Assembly: GCA_029851415.1 (NCBI GenBank)
Contig: CM056743.1
Span: 65,564,186-65,628,185, forward strand
Source of the DNA: Eretmocerus hayati
Taxonomy: Eukaryota; Arthropoda; Insecta; Hymenoptera; Aphelinidae
Reading direction: 5' to 3'
Length of the DNA: 64,000 bases
Position numbers and translations under genes: made by a program. Positions 9,833 to 21,129 of this stretch are shown here, in pieces (within the stretch, counting starts at the first letter, position 1; each line of letters starts with the position of its first letter). The notes under the pieces are model-generated. The model made no database searches. It was not told the DNA's origin and saw only the letters and a program-made list of their open reading frames with translations.

Positions 9833-10353
9833 ATTGTGTATTCTGCTTGGTTATGGCTCGGAGGGGTGAGTTTGTCGGCTGCTCCTGTGTTGATTGTGAA
9901 GCGTGATTTTTTTGCGCGAGCTGTTGGCGTCGTGAAATTAAAAATTAATCCGGTGTGCTGTGCGTGTTGGGGCGTTCGCGTTTTTGTGAGAGCTGTGTCT
10001 TCGGCGGGTACGGTGGCAGCAGAATAGCATAATTTCATGAGCGCTTCTGCAGAGGCAACGACGCAGTGCTCTTCACGTTCGAGTTTGAATTTGTGTGTTG
10101 TGGGTGTCGCGGAGAGTGTTGTTAAATAATAAGGTGCGTGGAATAATGTTGTGTGGCATGCGTGTCGAGAGCCGACGAACAGACAACCGAGGCCTTGGCC
10201 TTGGCCGCTGCAGCAGAAGGTCGGCATGCCGTATTGTAGCAGACATCTCGTCGCAGATAACGCAGTACAGATGATGCGATGTGTCTGCTGCAGGCCATAT
10301 TTTCGGTGCACCAATCGCATGGCCCGCGACCGACTCATGCGAGATGATACCAC
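9829..10353 (-). CDS. Arm-conserved open frame, unknown
   Basis: An open frame of 174 codons whose product has no family I recognise. It is Thr/Ala/Arg-rich, with a run FCCSGQGQGLGCLFVGS. The mirrored copy at 28549-29055 (plus) has most residues the same, with a two-residue and a one-residue length difference, both in frame. Other frames in the same DNA are also open in both arms (for example 10281-10517 with 28385-28621), so openness may just reflect composition. There is no start context, signal peptide or catalytic motif. Confidence 0.15.
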   Translation of the reverse strand: MVSSRMSRSRAMRLVHRKYGLQQTHRIICTALSATRCLLQYGMPTFCCSGQGQGLGCLFVGSRHACHTTLFHAPYYLTTLSATPTTHKFKLEREEHCVVASAEALMKLCYSAATVPAEDTALTKTRTPQHAQHTGLIFNFTTPTARAKKSRFTINTGAADKLTPPSHNQAEYTM

Positions 10354-10660
10354 GTGTTTGTGTTGTGTTTAATTTTTTTCGTCGGTCGAGGAGCATTCCT
10401 GTCAAATGGCCTTTTTGGGAATGTTTATTCCCTGCTGTGATGCGTGGCTTGAGCTGTCGTCTGCGGAGGCTCAGTGCAGACAAGATAGCGGACTCAATGC
10501 GGATCGAGCTATTTTAAGTTCTCCGAGTGACCCTCTTGCTCGCAAAAGGTCATGCCTCATTTCTTCACTTAGGCTGGGGGATTAGCCGATTTGATTGACC
10601 TGATTTGGAGTTTCGGCAGTGATCCTCTACTTGAGTGCCAGAGATTGGTGCTGTTGAGGT

Positions 10661-11480
10661 GAGTCAATGGAGTTGGGTTTCGCGTACGCGATAAATCGTA
10701 CGATACGTCACATCATTTTTCGCGCGCGCTCAATTACTGAATCATCGCGTTTACAAGAAATGGTCCTCATCCTGTTTTTTCTTTTTCCTTTTCAACATGA
10801 GAGTCGCTATGGTCTAACTCGCTCATGCACGACAGCAATCTCAGTGTCAACCATAACATTTTAGTCCATACTCGCGTATGCTAATTTCCTAGATGGGAAG
10901 AAAGAGACCTTTTTCCCGCAATCCTATAATTGAGAAGCCGACAAAGTATCTGTAGAAGGTGGGAAATTTCCGTGTGCGCGGGCGACTTTCTCCTTCGCGC
11001 ATGCGAGAGTTTCCATTCTGTAACGTCTTGTCTGTAGGGGTAATTTCGAATTCCGCGCGCGCTATGTAAGTAATTTTCGCGTACGTGAAAGATATCAATC
11101 CAAGCTCGACTGCCACGAGTTTCGAACTTTTGCGTGCTGAAAACGAAAATCTTTGCGCACACAAAATTTTCCCAACCTGAACTCGTTTGGGCCGAATTCT
11201 GGATTACCGCGCACGCGGAAAAATTTCGGGCCTCAAGTGTCGTGCTCCGAGTTTCGGATCTTCGCGTGCAAATAGCGTTCGCACACGAAAATTCAACACT
11301 TTCCCGGAGTTATGAACTTTCGCGTGAACGAATTGGGGAATTTTCGGTCATACGAGAGTTTTTCACCCTCAACTCGTTCGCCGCATGTCTCGTACATTAG
11401 CGTGAGCGAAGTAGGGAGTCTTCCGCTCTCGTCAGATCTTTCACCTAATCAGATTATTGGAAACGGAATGTTCTTCTCCA
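10661..11480. repeat. CGCG-palindrome segment, left outer
   Basis: Non-coding. It holds dozens of words such as TTTCGCGTACGCGATAA, CGCGCGCGC, GCGCACGCGG and TTCGCGTGCA spaced roughly every 30-60 bp. It mirrors 27150-28250 but lacks a 289-bp piece present there (27724-28012). Confidence 0.7.
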
Positions 11481-12325
11481 CTGGATCTCGGAGGCAGTGC
11501 CCAGAGCTCTCCGGGGGCTCGAATGATAGGTGAGAAGAGATGGAATTAACCATTGAGCATCGTTGTTTTGCAGTGATCTCAAAAACTAAGATTCAACAAT
11601 GATTTCCATACAACTCGTAATCGGCATAGGTGCATAGTCTTGTGAATGAGGAAGTAACGTGGAATCTTTGGCCTTGGTGGCAATGCACAGATCTCCCTGT
11701 GGGCTTGAATGATGAGTGATTGGGATCATGAAAAATTGTTTGGAATCGTATTATTGCAAATCTCGCGGAGCCTCGATTCAAACTCTGAATTTCCGATTGG
11801 TTGTGACCGTATAGAATGCAGAATCTCGCAAGTACAAACATGATATTTTTCCCCTTGATCCCGACGACAATGCACGAAGCTCTTCAACAGTTTGACAGGT
11901 GGGAAATAGCATCTATTCAACTCATCACTCAGCATCGTTGTTTGCAGCGATATCAGGAACAAGACTAGAATACGAATTCAATAATACTCGTAGTCGTCAT
12001 AGGTGCATGGTCTTGTAAATAAAAATGTAATATGGATCCCCAGGCCCTGGCGGCAATGCACAGATCTCTCTGTGGGCATAAATAATGAGTTATTCACATG
12101 ATAATGGATTACTTTGATCTGCATTATTGCAGAACTCGCGCAACCTCGATTCAAACTCTCAATTTAGGGACGGTTGTGACCGCATTGAATGCAGTATCTC
12201 GCAATTGAAAACATGATATTCTTCCCCTTGATCTTGATGTCGATGCACAAAGACCCTTGACAGTTCGGATGATCGAGAAGAGCAACAATTGCACTCATCA
12301 CTGAGCATCGTTGTTTGTTGGAATA
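11481..12325 (-). repeat. ~370-bp tandem repeats, left outer block (part 1)
   Basis: About two and a half units of a family recognised by GTGCATAGTCTTGTAAAT, GGCAATGCACAGATC, TTGCAGAACTCGCG and TGAGCATCGTTG. Unit landmarks fall at about 11545, 11925 and 12300. The block continues after the LTR element at 17258. All its small open frames are repeat by-products. Confidence 0.8.
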
Positions 12326-12552
12326 TGAGTATGTTCGGCTCCATCCGCTGCTCTCCCTCTCCACATCCCCTCTCTACGCGGAACCGGGACTGCATCCCTC
12401 TCGTAGGACAGCGCCTGACAGCGCTCAGTGTTGGAGAAACTGTATAAGAAAAGGGCCGTGACGCGCTTCTCGCGGCATGAAATAAAAGACGCGCACTTGA
12501 GTATCAACCCCGTCTTGTTTATTTCACGACCTCCAACCCTAAGAAACCTTCA
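12326..12552 (+). repeat. 5' LTR (227 bp)
   Basis: Starts TGAGTATGTTCGG and ends GAAACCTTCA. It has a TATAAG box at about 12443 and AATAAA at 12481-12486, followed by a GT/T-rich stretch, the expected order for promoter and polyadenylation signals. GAATA precedes both LTRs, so the true left boundary could be five bases earlier. Confidence 0.85.
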
Positions 12553-12594
12553 TGGTAGCAGAGCGTGGTTTCGATCCACGGACGCTCTGGGGTT
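12553..12594 (+). promoter_or_regulatory. Primer-binding site, initiator-Met tRNA type, extended
   Basis: TGGTAGCAGAGC starts immediately after the LTR and complements the 3' CCA end and acceptor stem of initiator-Met tRNA. Resemblance does not stop at 18 nt. GGTTTCGATCC (T loop) and CTCTGGGG (variable/anticodon-arm side) also match the minus strand of the tRNA, giving about 40 nt of similarity with a perfectly paired T arm. The tRNA comparison is from memory. Confidence 0.75.
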
Positions 12595-15500
12595 TCGGAG
12601 TAGTCGTGATTCTTGTAATCGGCCGTGCAGTGCTCAACCCGTGCCGAGTGATCGTCATCGCCGTAACATTAAATAGGACAGCCGGACGTCGACCAGGCCT
12701 ATGCTTTGAGTTGGAGCACGACGTAGTGGACTGCAGCAGAGATTCGACAGAGGGAAAATTGCGAGGGCCTTGGCTGAAATGCACCAGGTGTCACAGGTTT
12801 GAGAGTGTTCAAGGTGGGCATCGAGGCACGTGGGCATTGTGTGTCAGGTTACCACCTGTTTCCCGTCATTATTGGCGTGTACATACGGTACACAAACCGG
12901 TTCACGACCTCCTCGGACGCTCAAGCATTGCAATTCCTTGTGAGTATATTAGAAGCTGAGCGCGCGCGCGTATAAAAAATGGCGCGTTAGTAGTGTTTTT
13001 GGGTCTCGTAGCTACGGCGCAGTGGAGATCTCTTTCTCGTGCCCAAGAGAAGCAGCCATGATGTATCTCGCGGAGGGCACGGCTCGCGCGCAGCATCAAG
13101 AGACGCGTTCGTTTCTAGCTAGTTGCGGCCATATTGCCACGAACGGAAGAGACAGAAGGAAAGAAAGAGACAGAGAACTTGACTGGTGGCGCGTGACGGC
13201 GAGCGAACGCGTGGGAGGAAAGAAAAAAAGCCTTACATAGAAAGAGAAGCGGGCTGACATCCCGAGCCATCGGTAATTCGGTACAGAAGAAAAATATCCC
13301 TAAATTTCCTGAGGGCATACTTAGCCGCGTCTGTAGTCATAGGCCAAAGCACCTACGATTTCTGTCTTTTCTGAATCAATTGATCGCAATATTGGATTCT
13401 CTGTGTGAATCTCTGTGAACTAGTTATTCTCGCTGTTTGAAATTGGGGAAGACTCTGGTTACACGAGATCTTAGGTCGGTGCAGAATAAGTGACACCGTG
13501 GAGTCAAATAGATTTTGTTGAGTAAAAGCAAAATATCCACCGGGAAATGAATTGCTCCAGCCACGATGCCCCGTGCTACATGTTATATGAATTAATTCTC
13601 ATTTCAGGATGAGCAGCCGAGGAGATGATCATACAGATAAAGCTAAAATTTCCTATTTCAGAGTAGATAATTTGAATTTGCTAGGGTAATATTATCATAA
13701 ACATATAGATATAGATACGTATTTATAGAATTGAATTCAATGGATATATATTGACACATTGCATGATTAGTATGATAATAGCGATGAAAACTTTGAACAA
13801 AGTTCTGAGATGAGCCTCTTGTTTAATATACGAGACCTATGATGGTGTATTTGGATGATTGCATTTTGTATTGAGATATTGGACCTTGGTACGCAGCCGC
13901 TAGCCTTGTATGTGATGTGAACGCCTGGCAATTCAATCCATATCTATACACATAAGACAGCTCTAAATATGAGATGAGTATGTGCACAATGTATGTAGAT
14001 CTACAAAAGACCGATGTGACTGGAAGATTTCATGACTGTGATCGACGTGAGAATTTACGAAATTCTAGAGATATCCAATGAACGTACCGATTATTGGAGG
14101 AATGACCGCACAAATGGATCGATTATGAGATGAGTCGTATTTCCGGGAAGATGAGAGCTGATTACGACAGATTGCTGGAATACGATTCGAAGGGCAATTG
14201 TGCAGAAAGTGAGTGTGTTCCTCACAATCGGCAATCGAGCCCGAGCGATTATACAGAATCCTTGTGTTCGGGTGACTGTGTTCTCGCTCGCTTCACTCGA
14301 ATTTTCCTTGTGTTCGGGAATATTGCATTGAAAGCATATGAATCTAAACAATGAGATATGTGACTGATGTGATCAAAGATGATTATTGACTGAAACAAAT
14401 TAACAGATAACTGACTGGGATTCAGGCGAGAACGATAGGTCTAGGTGTGTTCCCTACTCCTAGCGTGATATGCCTGATATGGATAATCAGTGTCACAAAC
14501 TGAATTTGAGATGTGATTCTATGATATTCAGAATGAAATAACTAGTTGATTTCTTCTGGGGATTAAAGTGAAATGATGTTATTGGAAACCGAGATACTAA
14601 CGTTCCGTGCAATGACTTAAATCATTCGTCTTCACTCTGAGAGTAATTCACACGACGGGTCAAGGTGGAAGTAATGCGCCTCAAGAGACAGATGAGTCTC
14701 ATAACATACGGTCTCCTGAATAAGACTTCCAATTAGCTTTGTCAGCTTATTCGAACGTCTGGGAAGAGCAATGATGAACTAAAGCTTTAGGAAATCTCTA
14801 TCAAACCTCGTGTAATTTATTTAATTAGAGATCGGTTCAACGCCTGACAGATCATCCTATCCCTAAAGAATCATTCGGTAGGGAAAACAAAAATATTCTC
14901 TGTCGTCGGGTGACGAATATATATATAATCCAAGACTGAATATCTCTAATCTCAAATAGACTGTCACCTGATCGAGAGCAAACCTCCTTCCCCAACATCA
15001 GACAGTTAATCCTACCCACGGCTAACGATCCGGACTCCCGATCCCTACGAAGACAGTTCCTTTCACAAAAGAATCTCGTATGAAGCTTTGACCCCAAACT
15101 TCAGGCGCGACGTGTGTGTCGAGACTGTTCAAAACGGAGGGAGAAATAGACTTGGTTACCTCCTAGAGTTGAAATAAGAACCCTCAACAATTCCTCCTGA
15201 AAATAGGAATATATGACTCCTTCTGAACGGAGAAAGCGTTAGAACCATGCCTGATATGAAGTGCTCATGAGACTGGAAAGAATCCTGGATGAAAGAGTAC
15301 TCTCTGCAAAAGTCATTGGTAAAATCTTCAGCTGATCTGATGTGTGAAGTTGCGTGAAACGGAGGGAGCGAGTTGATCACTCTATCTCATCTGAAGAATC
15401 AGTACCTTATTTAATGAGTGGATCGAGTTGCGGGAAACGGAGGGAGCAAACTCGTTAGTCCTAGAGAAATTAATGATGTAATGCTTAAATGGTACCAATA

Positions 15501-17030
15501 AGAGCAGACTACATTTTATAAGTACGATTGAAAAGTTGACCTTTCGCAACGGAGCAAATATATTGATCCTTATACATACCCAGAAGCCTAGTCTACTCGA
15601 ATCTCCAAAATCACGAATATCCAACCTTTATTCTCCTCAAATAAAAAAAAAAACAGTTGATCAGGATGAACGCGTGGATCGATGATTTGGATGACTGATG
15701 CCCACGAAAAGTAATAGATTGTCTATCGTGAGTTGGAATCGGAGGGAGCTTCGGAGATGAATCGTTCACGAATTATAGCCTGTCGCCTGACCTCATCAAA
15801 GTTTGGCAGACTCTGCAAGCTGGTCAATTTACCTAATAGATTGTCAGAAACACTGATAGGATCCCTGAGACAACCCACTCGATGTGACTCCTGGGTCCTT
15901 GGCAAATCCTCATCTGAAGACCTAGAGTACCCAAAATAGAACAAGAATCAAGTATGCGACCTCTCGGTTGTCAAGCGCTCAAGCTCTCGGTTCCTCGCTT
16001 TCTCAAGCGTGACCAGCCGATAAGGCATAGGTTGGAGAGACAGGAAGAAAAGAGAAAATAATCCAGACTCTCTGTTTTCGATTAGGAACCAATCCGTCAC
16101 TTGTTTTGGGGAAGAATTGCTAAGCAGTTGAGTTGTGATGGGATCATCGGGATCGAGTTTGGGGATCAGTTTACAACTGTCAGAGACGTGTGTGAACTCA
16201 GTCATCTAATGTCAATGCCAAGATATCCCGGAGTCCTGTCATACAGCACACATAGTGCAACTCCCAGGAGTGATACCCACGCAGATGTTGGTGGTTATAA
16301 TTTGGGCCGGTTGTATATGAGTGGTATCAATGGCAGATCAAGGTGGTGGTCTAAATAATCCCACCTCTATATGATGAGCACACCTCCAATTTTTGAGTAT
16401 TGAAAAACGATAGATGCTTCCGGTCCTTAACTAGGCAGTCAAAAGAATACCTCTCTCAGAGGCTTTGTGATCGTAAAATTGACTTGAAAGAGCGAAGTTT
16501 CCTTGAGTCAATGCCCTGGATGTAAGATGACTTGAAATCCAGAGCGAAATCCTATGTATGAATTGAGAAGACCGCGAATGAAGTAACTTTGAATTGAAGT
16601 AGCACTGAAACGAAGGAGTTTCTAAACTCAGTACAATCAGTGCCTTACACGGGAGAGGCCGATAAAGAATGCCTTTCTCATCTAACGATCATTTCTGCTC
16701 AGCATGAAGCTCGGAAGCCGAGTTTTCACACCTGAGTGATTTGGTTAGACACTGGAGGAAAAAGTCACTGAATTGTATCTATGTCTGTTGCCTCTTGTAC
16801 GTAATTTCAAAACATTTAATTTGACTTATTCCATTCATGGTACCCAATTAAACTGTCTTGGCTATTGGAGAAAACTGTGATAGAATAATGTATGTATGGA
16901 TCACCCTTTAGGGTCTCCAATATAGGTTTACATATGTTGTGTTCAATGAGTAATTTAACTATGAGAAAACTGAGTTGCCATGTAACCTTGATGAATTTGA
17001 TCTGATCTGCATGTACATATATAGCGAATA
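12595..17030 (+). other. LTR element interior, no coding capacity seen
   Basis: No frame exceeds about 135 codons and none carries retroviral motifs. At 12961-12990 a CG-dinucleotide run is followed by TATAAAAAATGG, resembling a core promoter. The core ACGGAGGGAG or a close variant recurs at about 15135, 15358, 15439 and 15740, the first three as exact copies. It may be a packaging or structural motif. The rest is AT-rich DNA without visible repeats. Confidence 0.55.
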
Positions 17031-17257
17031 TGAGTATGTGCGGCTCCATCCGCCGCTCTCCCTCTCCACATCCCCTCTCTACGCGGAACCGGGACTGCAT
17101 CCCTCTCGTAGGACAGAGCCTGACAGCGCTCAGTGTTGGAGAAACTGTATAAGAAAAGGGCCGTGCCGCGCTTCTCGCGGCATGGAATAAAGGACGCGCA
17201 CTTGAGTATCAACCCCGTCTTGTTTATTTCACGACCTCCAACCCTAAGAAACCTTCA
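17031..17257 (+). repeat. 3' LTR (227 bp)
   Basis: Same length and ends as the 5' LTR. TATAAG lies at about 17149 and AATAAA at 17186-17191. It passes directly into the host 370-bp repeat at TCATAGGTGCATAG. Confidence 0.85.
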
Positions 17258-17590
17258 TCATAGGTGCATAGTCTTGTAAATAAAAATGTAATGTGAATCC
17301 CCAGGCCCTGGCGGCGATGCACAGACCTCTCTGTGGGCATAAATGAAGAGTTATTCACATGATAATGAATTGCTTTGATCTGCATTATTGCAGAACTCGC
17401 GCAACCTCGATTCAAACTCTTAATTTAGGGACGGTTGTGACCGCATTGAATGCAGTATCTCGCAATTGAAAACATGATATTCTTCCCCTTGATCTTGATG
17501 TCGATGCACGAAGATCTTTGACAGTTCGGATGATCGAAAAGAGCAACAATTCCACTCATCAAAGAGCATCGTTGTTTCGCAGCAGCCTCA
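17258..17590 (-). repeat. ~370-bp tandem repeats, left outer block (part 2)
   Basis: Continuation of the block cut by the LTR element, one unit, with the landmark GAGCATCGTTG at about 17562. The mirrored block on the right (25570-27130) has one more unit. Confidence 0.75.
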
Positions 17591-18240
17591 GAAAATAGAC
17601 TTCAATCACTTGCTCATCAATGACTTTTCCATGTGCTCCTCACTGACCCTCCAGCTGTTCGCACACGCAAACAGTGCTCATGTACTTCGTATTGGAGCGA
17701 GAGCGCATCCAACCTATCGTCGCGTCTGCAGAATCAGAAAGTTTCCGCGTACGCGGAACTGTGCTCCCCTTTCCTACGCGGAATTTTCAGCACGGTGCCT
17801 TGCAATGTTTTAGCAAACGCGAAACTCTTCGCGCACGCGTAATAGTGTATCGTGTAAGTAACGTTCGAGTATTTTGCTTTTCGTGTTAGCGTAAGCGATT
17901 GCGGTCTACGCAGACCCGCTGACTGTTCGGCCACGCGAAGGGTACCCTCGTACATCGGATCGAAGATAGAGCAAATTCCTCATCATTATCGCGCATGCGA
18001 AAACATGGAGTCTTCGCGTACGCATAAGTGTGCTCTCATCGCTTACGCGAAATTTTCGGCATGGTGGCTTGCAATATTTTCGCCTACGTGAAATTTTTCG
18101 CGCACGCGTAATAGTGTTTCGTGTACCCAACAATCGAGTATCTTGCTTTTCGTGTTAGCGTAAGCGACTACGGTCTACGCAGACTCGCTAGCTGTTCGCT
18201 TGGGCGAAGGGTACCCTCGTCCTCGAAAATGTATTATGTA
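17591..18240. repeat. CGCG-palindrome segment, left inner
   Basis: Mirrors 24920-25570. It contains the perfect 16-bp palindrome TTCCGCGTACGCGGAA (17743-17758), GCGCACGCGTAATAG twice, and two roughly 270-bp sub-repeats starting near the GCAGACCCGCTGACTG-type stretch. Non-coding. Confidence 0.75.
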
Positions 18241-19753
18241 TCCCTCGTTCTTGGCGGCAATGCACAGATCTCTCCGTCGGCTCAAATAATAAGTAATTGA
18301 TATGGTTATTGATTGCTATGATTCGTATTATCGCAGAACTCGCGAAACCCCGATTGAAACTCTGAATTTTGGTCAGTTGTGACCGTGTCGGATGCAGAAT
18401 CTTGCAATTGGAAAGATGATATTCTTTCCCTTGTTCCTGAAGGCCAATGCAACAATCTTGCTAACAGTTCAAATGATGGGAAAGAACAATCATGCAACTC
18501 ATCACTGAGCGTCTCTGTTTTGCAGTGATCTCAGAAGTCCAAGAATACTCGGCATCATTCTAGTTGCATAGTCTTGCAAATAAGAATGTAATATGGATTC
18601 CCGGGCCTTGGCGGCGATGCACAGATCGCTAAGTGGGCTTAAATGATAAGTAATCCACATAACGACAAATGGCCATGATCCGCATCATTGCAGAACTCGC
18701 GGAACCTTGATTCAAACACTAAATTTTGGATCGGTTGTTACCATATCGGATGCAAAATCGCGCGATTGAAATCATGATATCTTTTCCTCGAACTAGATGC
18801 AAATGCACAGAGCTCTTTGACAGTCCGAATGATGGAGAAGAGCAATCATTTCGCTTATCACTGAGCATCAATATTTTCCAGCGATGTCAGGAACTAGACT
18901 ACAGTACGATTCCAAGAATACTCGTAATCGTTATGAAATGTATTATGGAGTCCTGGGCTTTGTCGGCAATGCACAGATTTCTCCAAGGGCTCAAATGATG
19001 AGTAATTTACATGATAATTGATTTCTATGATCCGTATCATTGCAGAACTCGCGGAACTTCGATTCAAACTCTGACTTTCGGACCGGTTGTACCGTATCGA
19101 ATGCAGAATCTCTGAATTGAATACATGATATTTTCTTCCTTGATCTCGATGCCAATGCATGGAGCTCTCTAACCGTTCGACAGGTGGATAATAGCAACTA
19201 TTAAACTCATCACTGAGCATTGTTGTTTTGCAGCGATATCAGAAACAAGACTACAATACGATTCCAAGAATACTCGTAGCCGTCATAGGTGCATAGTCTT
19301 GTAAATAAAAATGTAATATGGAACCCCGGGCCTTGGCGGCAACGCACAAACCTCTCCGTGAGCTCAAGTCATGAGTAATCCACATTATAATGAATTGCTA
19401 TGATCCTCATGATTGCAGAACTCGTGAAACCTCGATTCAAACTCTGAATTCTGCATCGGTTGTGATCGTGTTGAATGCAGGATAGCGTGTTTCGGGGACC
19501 CATAATTTATCTCTTTAATATCGAAACAACGCACAGAGCTCCTTAACAGTTCGAATGATGTGACGGAGCAACAGACTCATCACTGAGTATCAATATTTCC
19601 CAACGATGTCAGAAACAAGACTACAGTACGTTTCCAAGAATACTCGTAATCGTCATAGTTGCATAGTCTGAATGAAAATGTATCATGGACCCCTGGGCCT
19701 TGGCGGCAATGCACAGATCTCCTTGTGGGCTTGAAGGATGAGTTATTCACATG
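18241..19753 (-). repeat. ~370-bp tandem repeats, left inner block
   Basis: Four units, landmarks at about 18508, 18860, 19212 and 19580. Units match specific right-arm units: 18720-19420 with 22640-23330, and 19420-19745 with 22280-22640, including unit-specific sequence such as the CGGGGACCCATAATTTATCT stretch. It ends at the CATG target site of the inserted foldback. Confidence 0.8.
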
Positions 19754-20894
19754 CACGGGTCTTTAGAATGAGGTCTGAATCCATGGTGCAGACCACCCAA
19801 GGGATTGTTGTGCGATATCATTTCTGGCCCCTGTAGGATCATTTTCTAGCTAGTATAGAAATCGCCACTTGGGCCGTTTTCTAATAAAGTCCAAAGAACG
19901 TGTTTTTTCGCGACCTTTCGACCTCTTACGCTCTATAGCTCGAACGGGACGCGTTTTTTTGAAAAATGTGTAGAGACCTTTTTGTAGATCTGAAAAGATT
20001 ATCAAAGAATGTGTCCTCATCCAATCTCGTGAGACTCACTTGTTGGAGAAATTAGAGCTGTTTTTTCGAAGAATTATATCCCTCCCGCTCTCTCAGACCA
20101 CAGCTCGAACGGGATGCATTTTTTCGAAAAATGTATAGAGACCTTTCTTGTAGATCTTGAAAGATTGAGGAAGAGTATGTCCTTGTCTCATTCCGTGAGA
20201 CTCATTTGTTGCACATATGAGAGGTTTTTCCACCAGAGATCGTATTCCCCTCGTAATTTTCCTCTGTTTCATAGACATAACTATAAAATAATGTGTTTCA
20301 TCGGAAATTCATAGCTCATAGAAAGTTATCTTATGGAAATATCGATGGAACACATTATTTTAAGATTATGTCTATAAAACAGAGGAAAATTACGAGGGGA
20401 ATACGATCTCTGGTGGAAAAAACCTCTCATATGTCCAACAAATGAGTCTTACGGGATGACACAAGGACATACCCTTCCTCAATTCCCCAAGATCTACAAA
20501 AAAGGTCTCTACACATTTTTCGAAGAAATGCGTCCCGTTCGAGCTGTGGACCGAGTGAGCGGGAGGAATATAATTTTTCGCGAAAAAAGCTCTAATTTCT
20601 CCAACAGGCGAGTCTCGGGGGATTGGATAAGGACATATTTTTTGTTAATTTCTTCAGATCTACAAGGAAGGTCTCTACACATTTTTCAAAAAAAGGAGTC
20701 CCGTTCGAGCTATAGAGCGTAAGAGGTCGAAAGGTCGCGAGAAAACACGTTTTTTGGACTTTATATAAAAACGGCTCAAGAGGCGATTTCTATACTAGCT
20801 GGAAAATGATCCAACAGGGGCCAGAAATGATATCGCACAACAATCCCTTGGGAAGTCTGCACCATGGATTGAGACCTAGTTCTAGAGACCCGTG
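19754..20894. mobile_element. 1,141-bp foldback transposon with CATG target duplication
   Basis: Almost entirely palindromic. Both ends read inward as CACGGGTCT, then TAGAA with slight differences. The arms of about 560 bp stay similar to a centre near 20,324. CATG flanks both sides (19750-19753 and 20895-20898), and the uninterrupted site TTATTCACATGATAATG is seen in sister repeats at about 12093 and 17350. The termini beginning CAC with 4-bp duplications fit Chapaev-type (CMC) DNA transposons. That assignment is inference. No protein is encoded. Confidence 0.85.
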
Positions 20895-21129
20895 CATGAT
20901 AATGAACTGCTTTGATCCATATTATTGCAGAACTCACGCAACCTCGATTCAAATCCTGGAGTTTGAGACGGTGGTGACCGTATTGAATGCAGAATCTCGC
21001 AATTAAAAACATGATATCCTTCCCCTTGATGTCGATGTTGATACAGGGAGCTCCTTGACAGTTCGGATGGTCGAAAAGAGCAACAATTCCACTCATCGCT
21101 GAGCATCGTTGTTTTTCAGCAATGGCAGA
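20895..21129 (-). repeat. ~370-bp repeat unit continuing after foldback
   Basis: Resumes the interrupted unit at CATGATAATGAACTGC and mirrors 22075-22270. It ends at the GAGCATCGTTG landmark near 21095. Confidence 0.75.

Larger units (their letters stand above)
9628..10660. repeat. Left terminal segment of giant inverted repeat
   Basis: Reverse complement of 28250-29275. It begins GGTACTATACAACATG, contains the 9782-9832 hairpin, then a roughly 500-bp open stretch. A 174-codon minus-strand frame (9829-10353) is matched in the right arm (28549-29055, plus). Visible length differences between the arms inside it (6 bp and 3 bp) keep the frame. Confidence 0.8.
12326..17257 (+). mobile_element. 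LTR retrotransposon, non-coding (LARD-like), complete with both LTRs
   Basis: Two 227-bp direct repeats (12326-12552 and 17031-17257) differ at six positions by my count, begin TG and end CA. A primer-binding site follows the first LTR directly. The 4.48-kb interior has no long reading frame and no recognisable gag or pol, so the element is non-autonomous (a large LTR derivative) or thoroughly decayed. The near-identical LTRs favour the first reading. No polypurine tract stands out before the right LTR. The host 370-bp repeat does not rejoin cleanly: about 55-60 bp expected between the flanks is missing, and no target duplication is seen. Confidence 0.82.

Noticed and set aside
12540..12625. 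Minus-strand tRNA gene (initiator Met)
   Set aside because: The T arm and acceptor end fit, but the D arm, anticodon arm and 5' acceptor strand are absent, and the sequence starts exactly at the LTR end, so it is a primer-binding site.
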